A stretch of DNA of 64,000 nt from Roridomyces roridus (taxonomy: Eukaryota > Basidiomycota > Agaricomycetes > Agaricales > Mycenaceae), in contig JARKIF010000004.1 of assembly GCA_029378245.1 (NCBI GenBank), positions 2,604,001 to 2,668,000 of the forward strand, given 5' to 3'. Both the position numbers and the translations under genes were made by a program. Under the pieces are notes generated by a model. That model saw only the letters and a program-made list of their open reading frames with translations. It ran no database searches and was not told the origin of the DNA. Below, in pieces: positions 56,866-64,000 of the stretch. Position 1 is the stretch's first letter, and every line of letters begins with the position of its first letter.

Positions 56866-58525
56866 CAGGGGGCATCAGCCGTGGCACATTTTTTTGTGTG
56901 CCAAGGTGGCACTTGGCGCGCAGTTGGGCCGTGGACATAAAACCACGTGCCTAGGTGCTCTTTTGATGTGCGTGAGTTCGAATCTGTGCTTATGTACCCA
57001 TTTTCTTTGCCCGATGATAAGCAGTGTACTTTTACACGCCGGGAATTTACGAAATATCGTGTTTCCAGCTTACAAGCAAGTCCCGGGAACAGTGAGGCAT
57101 AACATCAATGTTGAGGGTACATGTCCGCCTCGGGGCAGTGTATTAAACTCAAGGGCTTTGGGAATTAGTTGACGACTGTGTACTACTGCCCGAGAGTAAC
57201 CAAGAGGATCAGAAGGGACTGCCCGTCCCACCTACCAACAGAGACAATACTCGAACCGTACTCACCGGGAGTTGAACCCGGGGAGATCAGACCAGACTAT
57301 TACGAATGTTGCATTACCCAACCATTCAGGCACGCACGTAGGGGCCGGACGACAGGAAACGTCTGCCGGAGACATATCAGAGATACTGAGAAAGAGAAGT
57401 TTGACAAGCCGCGAGTGCCGACTTCCGGCATCACCGGCTCCAAAGCCAACCGAGACACAATTATCGATGATGAGGCTCGGGCGGGTTGATTACCTGCCTA
57501 GCAAGCCCCCGGCAGACTGGTTGAGGCATCTATGGCAGAAGGGAACCTCCGGCCAGTCTGAGAGGGAAAGAGATAAACCGATGGAGCGTTCTGGAACTCC
57601 CGGCAGCACGTGAGGATCGACGGCTGACTGAGGCATCAAGCACGCAATCCTGACGAACCGATCAGAAAGAGGAATGAGAGCTATGCCATTGGCCAGAAGA
57701 GGCCTTGGCATCACAGATACCATATATATTCTTCAGTCCGCAAAATGTATAAAAGCCATAGCAAAACAGCATGTACAGTAGTAGATTTTACCCCTCCAAT
57801 CTGTGAGACCAGTGCGGACAATAAATTGCTCAGAACACAACCTAGAGACCAGAGTTTGACTGAGCCCCGGCTAGTTAGCTTGAGACTGCGCGTTCGAACA
57901 CGACGAGCTTGAACCCCCGAGAGTTGCCTTTGACGTTGTACCGAGGTTTTGAAGGACGAGACGCCTGTCCTACTACCCCGAACACACACACACGAAGCAT
58001 TGGATTGGTTGAGATTTGGATTTGATTAGTGGTTGAGTTTGTGGTTGAGTTATCTCACTACATTTGATTCTACTCAGAGTATCTATTTCACGGCCGCACC
58101 CTAGTGCACCGTTTCACCGACACATTTGGTGATTCTGACCGCCGAACAACTTGTTTATAATTCAACTAAACTGTGGAGAATAATTCCTGACCCATTGAGC
58201 GAATTTAAAACATAATTCGCAGCATGTTGGGTGGTGTCATTGGGTATTCCTGCACCGGAGTCACTCCATTTCCCTGCAACAAGCATGGCCACAGCATGGA
58301 GGGTATCAACAGTATTTTTACATATATTGAAGGCCCTCTATGTGGACACTCACTCCCTCAAGATATAATGTCTATCCTTATATCACGACGCTCCCGGCCA
58401 ATTGTGAAGGCCGGGGAACAAAGGAAATTCACACGTAATGTCCAACTTCCGGCCAACTACACGCCAAGTGCCACGCAAGTGCTACCTTGGCACACAAGGC
58501 AAAGTGCCACGCTTGATGCCCCCTG
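56866..58525. mobile_element. possible non-autonomous element with inverted termini
   Basis: The left end reads TCACAGGGGGCATCA.GC.GTGGCAC...TTGTGTGCCAAGGTGGCACTTGGC...AGTTGG from about 56863. The reverse complement of the right end (about 58440-58528) reads the same with few changes. Termini of about 80-95 bp and a 1.5-kb interior without coding capacity suggest a defective DNA transposon. No target-site duplication is evident, so exact ends are uncertain. Confidence 0.45.
57255..57345 (-). repeat. tRNA-like element inside the insert
   Basis: The minus strand carries CCGGG TTCAACT CCCGG (T-arm and B box) preceded at about 60 nt by TGGTTGGGTAATGC. The anticodon and acceptor stems do not close, so it is not a working tRNA. 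Confidence 0.4.
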
Positions 58526-58680
58526 TGAATGTCATACGGTCCTCCCCGCTGCTCAATCCTAAATCGAAGTTACTCTGACGCCAAGTCGATCCAGTCCTCC
58601 GGTATACAACGGTTCCACTCTCACTACGTTGACTCGGGACATGTCAAGTGGCTCCAATCTCTCTCCCTCTCTTGAGTCCC

Positions 58681-59180
58681 ATGGATGCAATCGACACCAC
58701 ACCGAGCCAATGCTCTGCGGAGGACAAAGAAAGCACGTCCAATGTTGAGGGTCCCGAACTGCATGTCGCAGATGGAGTGTTCCCAGATGGTGGTCTGAGA
58801 GCATGGATGATTTGGGGTACGTTCTCTCTCTGAAACTCGAGTCCATCCCCTGATGATTCAGGCCATCGATTACCTCCCGCAACATCCTCCAATGGCTTGC
58901 TCGGCATCCGAGTGTTCCAAACCAACGCCTTCTCTGTTTTGTGTTTTGCGGCAATCGTTCAATACCTCGGCCTGTTCACCAGTGAGTATTGCTGTCAAAC
59001 GACCACTTGGTACTTACAAATACCCGGTGTTCAAACGTTCACCTACGTCAGCAGCAGTGCCATAGTTATAACATGCGGAATCTCGTCCGAGTTCGCGTTC
59101 TACCTCCTTGCTATAGTGAGCTTCACAGCTGGCCTCGGACGCTTTGCATCCGGGGCACTCGCGGAGCACAGATTCCAGGT
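58681..59180 (+). pseudogene. broken MCT-type MFS transporter fragment
   Basis: The first exon (58681-58816) has an N-terminus typical of fungal monocarboxylate-transporter-like MFS proteins: an acidic head followed by PDGGLRAWMIWG. After an intron ending near 58861 the frame reads GIRVFQTNAFSVLCFAAIVQYLGLFT, and further on YVSSSAIVITCGISSEFAFYLLAIVSFTAGLGRFASGALAEHRF, which corresponds to TM7-TM8 of such transporters. Helices 1-6 and the last four are missing, so the N-terminal motif is joined directly to the second half. The 3' side runs into GC-rich repeats at 59263. I treat it as a deletion derivative. Confidence 0.6.
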
Positions 59181-59262
59181 ACATTTACGCGTCCTGGAGG
59201 CGTATTTTAGTGCTTCATGGATGATTTCAGTGGCTAAACCCACCAGCAGCTCAAAAATTCAC

Positions 59263-59400
59263 TGCGGGTTCCACGGGTCGGCGGGTCGGGTCACGGGTCA
59301 CGGGTCACCCGCCGACCCGCCGACCCGCCGGCAGACCCGTACCCGTCATCGCGGGTACGGGTACGGGTCGTCGCGCCAATACACGCGAGAGACCCGTGAC
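59263..59400. repeat. GC-rich self-complementary repeat tract
   Basis: GGGTCGGCGGGTCGGGTCAC with repeats of GGGTCAC on the left is followed by its complement (CCGCCGACCCGCCGACCC), then ACCCGTACCCG and GGGTACGGGTACGGG. The tract can fold into strong hairpins and separates the MFS fragment from the next gene. Confidence 0.75.
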
Positions 59401-59622
59401 GATCACTAGTGAGTATCCTTCCGCGTTCTGGTAAATACGAGTTTCTGAACGCTGAACAGGACCGATGAATATTACAATTATAACGAGCGTTCTGACAACT
59501 CCACTCCGGTTCCCGTCCGGAAATGCATTACAAAGAGATGCTACTTATTACAAAGATGCTACGTATTATAACGATAGGTGAATTGTGAAATAGTATGATC
59601 TTGGAAATTATAATGCTAATAT
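59401..59622. other. short intergenic gap
   Basis: Contains a small tandem duplication, TTACAAAGATGCTACTTATTA-like, near 59529-59575, and nothing else recognised. Confidence 0.4.
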
Positions 59623-60420
59623 CTAGTACCCGTCCCAGCTTTCACTAATATCCCCTCCTCCAACAGATGCAGGGCCCATGCGGCGGGGACCAGCATTGAC
59701 CTCCGGCTGGTACACATTCCCCACGGTACTGTCGAAATACACGCCATCGTTGTTGTTGTGTCCGCGACCGACGGAGCGCTCTTGAGGTCTCCAACCCGGC
59801 TCCGGTGCAGCCAAGTCGGGCCACCCCATCACGCCTACTTCGAAGTCAGCTCCTCCCCGATTTGCGTATTGATTCTGTGACAACTCGGGAGGGTGTTGCT
59901 GCCATTGAGACCTCTGCGAGAAGCGGCTGATATTGGGTACAGCGACGTATGCGTTGGACGGTGGTGCTATCCTGGGGTGGGTGTTGTGCGAGTGGTGTTG
60001 ACCGTGGCCGTGGCCAAGCGCTGTGCCGCTGGGATATTGGGGCCAGCCCGCTGGCGTCGGTGAAGAAGAACTGACTCTAGGCTCGAACGCTCGATGCGAC
60101 GCCGAATCATCCGGTCCCCGGGACGTTGACTCGATCTGAGAGGATGAATATTCCCTCCCAGCTTCTTCAGCGACGGAGATGTATTCGCAGCGCAGGTTCC
60201 GCCGATCGCATCGCTCACAAGGTTTATCGTAGTCCCCGTTTGAAATGCACTGTACGAAGCAATGAAATGAAATGCTCAGTTCGGACGTGGAACTCGGAAG
60301 TGATACACTCACCCGGATTTTGCGCCGACGACACTGAGCGCATGCCAAGTAGACCCTGGTTCGGGGAGCGAATGGAGGAGGTGGGAAGGAAGGAGGGGGG
60401 ATTTTGTTGTGCTGTGACAT
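59623..60420 (-). CDS. small Zn2Cys6 transcription factor
   Basis: Fungal binuclear-cluster DNA-binding protein of 244 aa, two exons: 60313-60420 and 59623-60249, with a 63-nt phase-0 intron inside the zinc cluster. Spliced, the ligands are Cys27, 30, 37, 47, 50 and 57 in C-x2-C-x6-C-x9-C-x2-C-x6-C, with the basic RRRKIR loop. The remainder is a Ser/Pro/His/Gln-rich, probably disordered tail (GHGHGQHHSHNTH, SQRSQWQQHPPE) and lacks the large middle homology domain of full-length factors. It may regulate neighbouring genes such as glyoxal oxidase, but position is the only hint. Confidence 0.87.
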   Translation of the reverse strand: MSQHNKIPPPSFPPPPFAPRTRVYLACAQCRRRKIRVSVSLPSSTSELSISFHCFVQCISNGDYDKPCERCDRRNLRCEYISVAEEAGREYSSSQIESTSRGPDDSASHRAFEPRVSSSSPTPAGWPQYPSGTALGHGHGQHHSHNTHPRIAPPSNAYVAVPNISRFSQRSQWQQHPPELSQNQYANRGGADFEVGVMGWPDLAAPEPGWRPQERSVGRGHNNNDGVYFDSTVGNVYQPEVNAGPRRMGPASVGGGDISESWDGY

Positions 60421-62885
60421 TGTTGGGTGAGGCCTGCTGGGACCAACGAACGGTTGATTGGACTTATGTACTTCTACGTTCCTGGTTTGCGGAGCAGGGT
60501 GGGTGCAGAACCATTAATATTGCTTGTCCCGAATGAGTTTCGAAAGTGCTGTAAAATGAATAAGAGTCACTGCTCGGGCTCTGGCCCTCCTTCACTGCAT
60601 CTGGTATCGGTGGCATGCATCAAGAGTAACCTCTGGGATATTCCGGTGTACGGTCGAACGCAACACCCACTTGCAATCGCTCCCGGGGGCAGATCTGCAT
60701 ATGCTTCCCGCGGTATGGGCTGCCTGGCCTGCTGGGCATCCATCATCGGATCTGGAAGTTCCGACTTGACACTTATTCTGGGTCTGCTCTGCGGGAATCC
60801 ACATGGCCGGCTGAATTGGACGCATTCAGGGCACAGCATGCACAAGGAATAGGTGATCACCGGTAAGTCGGCAGTTGCTTTCTTATGCGTAAGTTTTTGG
60901 AGGCGGGTATGATTGACATGTTTGGTGCGTTTGGCTTCCCTTCGATGGTGACGATGAGATCATGAATCCACCGAAGACAGCCTTGCCTTGTTGTACTTTG
61001 TGGTGTTGTGTCTCACGCCGCGACCTGCAGAGGGTGCAGAGAACGGTTGCGAGTTTCCGCCGTATAACTCATTCGATATGACCCAGGATATTTCACGTCT
61101 TCGGACTCCAACTTTACAAACGGTCGCGGACCTGCAGTACTAGTAAGTAAATGATTAGACAAAGCACAGTACACTCAACATTGATCCTCTTTTTACGCGC
61201 TCATCGCTCACAGTGACAGTGTATCTGCCTCTCACCTCCACCGCTTCATCGTCGAATGCTTCAAAGTCTTTACCGTAAAAATGTTAACCCGCGTCACCCA
61301 CGGCTTTTGGGAAAACGCCGTTGGCAACGAGCTCAACTTTGCGGGCATAGTGGGCGGTGTCTCGGGATGCTCATATAATGTTCATCATCTACACCCCGCC
61401 GCTGCATATGGGGACGTTCCGACAGTCGCCGCTTCACTGGCTCATTCCGTGGGGCGGGTGAGCAGGCGCCAACTGCCCATACCTTTCGGAGCATCGTAAA
61501 ACACGACGGTGCGTCCGTAGCCTAGATCCAACCGTGGGACCGCGCGCTGAGGGTGTGCCGAGACATTTGACGGTGTTCCGAAAATCGCACCATTGAGTGG
61601 CTCGGAGTCCCGCTTATCTCGGCATCGTTAAATACTACCGAGCGCCGTGGTCGCCGGCGACAATTGGACGGAGACTCAACGGAGGTTGAGGCCTCAGGCG
61701 GCATGGGCGTTCATTTTCTTGCGGCGGAATCTGTGGACCTTTGACTTATCTACGTTCCCGGTGTGACCTCAGGCTTGAGACTGTTTCCATGTTTCAATTC
61801 CAGAGCTGTGAAGGCATGCGTGCTTATTCTCGGAACTAGACTGAATACAATTGACGAACAGTAGTAGTTGTATATGTAATTGCGCGCCGAATAAATCCAG
61901 TCGGTGCCGAGCTCCACTCCAAAGGTAACAGGTCTTTTTTAACCCACACGTACATTGTTTGAACGCCGACGAGACGGAGATCGTCTCCTCGGTGTTTGAC
62001 GGATGGTTTTGAGAGTCTGCCGGGTCTGAGTAGTCTCTAAGCAATTTGAATGTGTCGAGCGGCTTAGATACTGATATGGCAAAATGCCGTGGAGCTAGGC
62101 ATAGCATGTCAGCAGGTAAGGAGGATTAGCTTGTGCTCAGCTCACACTGGGTTGAGGCTCTCCATTTTTCGGCGACTGAACCCGGCATTGGGTACCTTCA
62201 ACGTAAGTAGGAAACCCATTGCTCCGAGCACCCCGAGGCCTTTAACTTGTTGCGGAGACTGCGGTGCTAAAATAGTTCAAGTCAGCGCGAAAAAAATCAC
62301 AGTGATCCTAATCGACGGAGAGAGAGTCAAGAGAGAGTCGTGATCGCAAGGCGAGCATCCGGCCATCAAACTGGCATTTGATTACCGCTTTCCCCCTTCT
62401 TCCTCGTCTCTTGTGTCGCTCTGCTGATTGCTCTCCTCAAGGTTCATCCACTGCCTACAGTTACTACCCGGCTTTACCATTGGCCCTCGTTGAGTCGCTC
62501 GTTCTTTCGGTACCAACAACACGAGCGCTCTCCCCGAGCGTGGGCTGCGCCGCGGCTCGAGCCAGCTCCTTCAGGACACCCGCCGTGCTACGTCTGGATT
62601 CGGTGTATGATTCTAAAATGCAACAGTTTACGTCGTCCATGTGGCCAAAAGGAGACTTCCCACCCAGAAGTGAGGTACATACCCTTGCACCGCCGGTGAA
62701 TGCCAGAATGGGTGGGCGGAATTGGTATGGCACGTTTCTATGAGCGATCCTTGGGACTAATATTGGAAAGGCACAAATACCTATCCCCAACTGCTCCTAG
62801 GAAGGTCACTGCATTGCTCAAGGTATAAAATAACCTTGCATTCAGCCAGTTTCCTTACCGCAGTTCACTCCTTCCAAGTTCCAAC
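60421..62885. other. intergenic region
   Basis: 2.5 kb without a supported gene. Weak coding-like text around 61020-61300 (DPGYFTSSDSNFTNGRGP in one frame) could not be assembled. A TATAAAA box for the next gene is at 62823-62829. Confidence 0.4.
62823..62829 (+). promoter_or_regulatory. TATA box of the glyoxal oxidase gene
   Basis: TATAAAA lies 63 bp before the start codon at 62886. Confidence 0.6.
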
Positions 62886-64000
62886 ATGCGCTCCACCAAG
62901 TTCCTCTCTCTCCTCCCCTTTGTTCGCCTCGCAATGGGCCAGAACACCTGGTCCTTTGTCCAGCAGGGGAACTCCGGCATCATCCCCCTCGAGCTGATCA
63001 CCCTCTCGCCGACGCTGGCGCTGATGTATGACCGCCCCTACATCAACCCGCTCAAGCTTCCCGACGGTGAGCCCGCCTGGGCTGGTCTTTGGCACTTTGA
63101 CACCAATACGGCGACCCCGCTAAGGACAATTACCAACACCTTCTGGTCAATTTCATATCATCTTCCACAACTTGTTTGCTGACTTGAAAATTACAGCGCT
63201 AGTGGGGGTTTTATCTCAAACGGTACTCATGTCGCCGTCGGTGGCCAACCGCTCGACGCTATTCCCGGGTGGGGAAACGCGACTGACGGCACAATGGGAA
63301 TCCGCCTCTTTGGCCCCTGCACCTCCGCAGACGGAACCGGCCCTGGCTGCACCGTCTTCGAGGACCCCGCAACTTTGCACCTCGTCGTCACGCGTTGGTA
63401 CCCCACGGCTGTGCGAATCACTGATGGCAGTCTCTTCATCATGGGTGGCAGCGACATCCTGACCACCTTCAACGCCCCCGACATTGCGCAGAACAACTAC
63501 GAGTTCTTCCCTCCGCGTGCAGGCGAGGAAGGCACGGTGCGGGCAAGCAAGTTTCTGGAAGACACCCTCCCCGCAAATCTCTTCCCTCGGTATATCCTTC
63601 CTTCTATTCAATGACTGCTTGATTTACTGACTTTGATCCGCAGTTCAATGATGCTTCCTTCCGGCAACATCCTCATGATCGCCAACAACCAATCCGTCAT
63701 CTACGACATCGAGACCAACACCGAGCTCATGCGCCTTCCCGAGCTCCCCAACGGCGTCCGGATCGGTGTCCCTTTTGACGGTTTCGCCCAGTTGCTCCCA
63801 CTCTCGCCCCCGCTCTACGAGCCGACCGTTATCGCCTGTGGTGGCTCCAACAAGTCGGACACCATCACCTTGGCCGAGATGTCCGTTAACGATGTTGCAT
63901 CGACCCAGTGCCAGCGCATCACGTTGACTGCCGCCGGTGTCGCTGCTGGATGGGAGATTGATCATCTGCCAGAGCCCCGTGTCATGGCTGAGACCGTCCT
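62886..64000 (+). CDS. glyoxal oxidase (copper radical oxidase), 5' part
   Basis: Extracellular copper radical oxidase that oxidises small aldehydes and makes H2O2 for peroxidases. Exons 62886-63145, 63197-63589 and 63644 onward; the gene is cut by the window edge, about 335 residues visible. A signal peptide (KFLSLLPFVRLAMGQ) leads, then WSFVQQGNSGI, a usual GLOX N-terminus. Cys87 in NTFCASGGF, formed across the first intron, is the cysteine of the Tyr-Cys cofactor. RWYPTAVRITDGSLFIMGGS and NNYEFFPPR are conserved blocks. The axial Tyr and His copper ligands lie in the C-terminal half beyond the window. Confidence 0.93.

Larger units (their letters stand above)
56503..58680. other. intergenic, mostly a repeat-bounded insert
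   Basis: Contains a fragment like the start of repeat R1 (56715-56780) and a 1.66-kb segment bounded by inverted repeats (56866-58525), with a tRNA-like stretch inside (57255-57345). No gene is supported. Confidence 0.5.

Noticed and set aside
57255..57345. Functional tRNA gene on the minus strand
   Set aside because: Only the T arm folds; acceptor and anticodon stems do not pair.
61020..61500. Weak coding-like text (DPGYFTSSDSNFTNG) on the plus strand
   Set aside because: Frames break after a possible intron and no gene could be built.
1..64000. CRISPR arrays, bacterial operons or Shine-Dalgarno sites
   Set aside because: The DNA is clearly intron-rich eukaryotic; no spaced identical short repeats are present.
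1..64000. Viral or retroviral protein genes
   Set aside because: No polymerase, integrase or capsid motif was seen in any frame.

Overview
The window looks like nuclear DNA of a wood- or litter-decaying Agaricomycete (basidiomycete fungus). The evidence is dense short introns (nearly all 46-60 nt, GT-AG), gene families typical of that group (multicopper laccase, glyoxal oxidase, aryl-alcohol dehydrogenase, DUF6699-type and F-box proteins, Zn2Cys6 factor, 7TM protein), TATA boxes about 40-100 bp before start codons, and a nuclear tRNA-Lys with an intron. All exon models were built by hand from splice sites, reading-frame phase and family motifs. Each complete model sums to a multiple of three.

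Layout. 1-11.6 kb: 3' end of an unknown gene; a C2H2 zinc-finger factor built from tandemly duplicated exons (-); an aryl-alcohol dehydrogenase (-); a long gene-poor stretch with a 58-bp inverted repeat; a 7TM protein (-). 14.9-20.6 kb: an 18-exon laccase (+), tRNA-Lys(CUU), an NAD-dependent epimerase/reductase (-), and a dead MYND gene (-). 23.9-36.0 kb: a tiny GWRG-motif protein (+), an unknown 225-aa protein (-), a DUF6699-like protein (+), a secreted GH31 alpha-glucosidase (-), a xylose-reductase-type AKR (-), and an F-box protein (-). 38.5-43.6 kb: an unknown disordered protein (+), a dual-specificity phosphatase (+), and a GNAT acetyltransferase (+).

45-56.5 kb: two D-amino-acid-oxidase-like genes form a divergent inverted duplication around an intronless F-box gene, and copies of one dispersed repeat bracket the pair. 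A secreted TAP-like alpha/beta hydrolase follows (+). 56.5-64 kb: a repeat-bounded insert, a broken MFS transporter fragment, a small Zn2Cys6 factor (-), and the 5' part of a glyoxal oxidase that runs off the window (+).

Together the genes fit a saprotrophic lifestyle. Laccase, aryl-alcohol dehydrogenase and glyoxal oxidase act in lignin and aromatic oxidation with H2O2 supply; alpha-glucosidase and xylose reductase act in sugar release and pentose use; DAAO-like oxidases and the TAP-like hydrolase could scavenge amino acids and peptides. This is inference from families: the genes are scattered rather than arranged as one obvious cluster. Gene-poor stretches carry many decayed repeats: tRNA-like elements, fold-back repeats, and dispersed 250-bp repeats.
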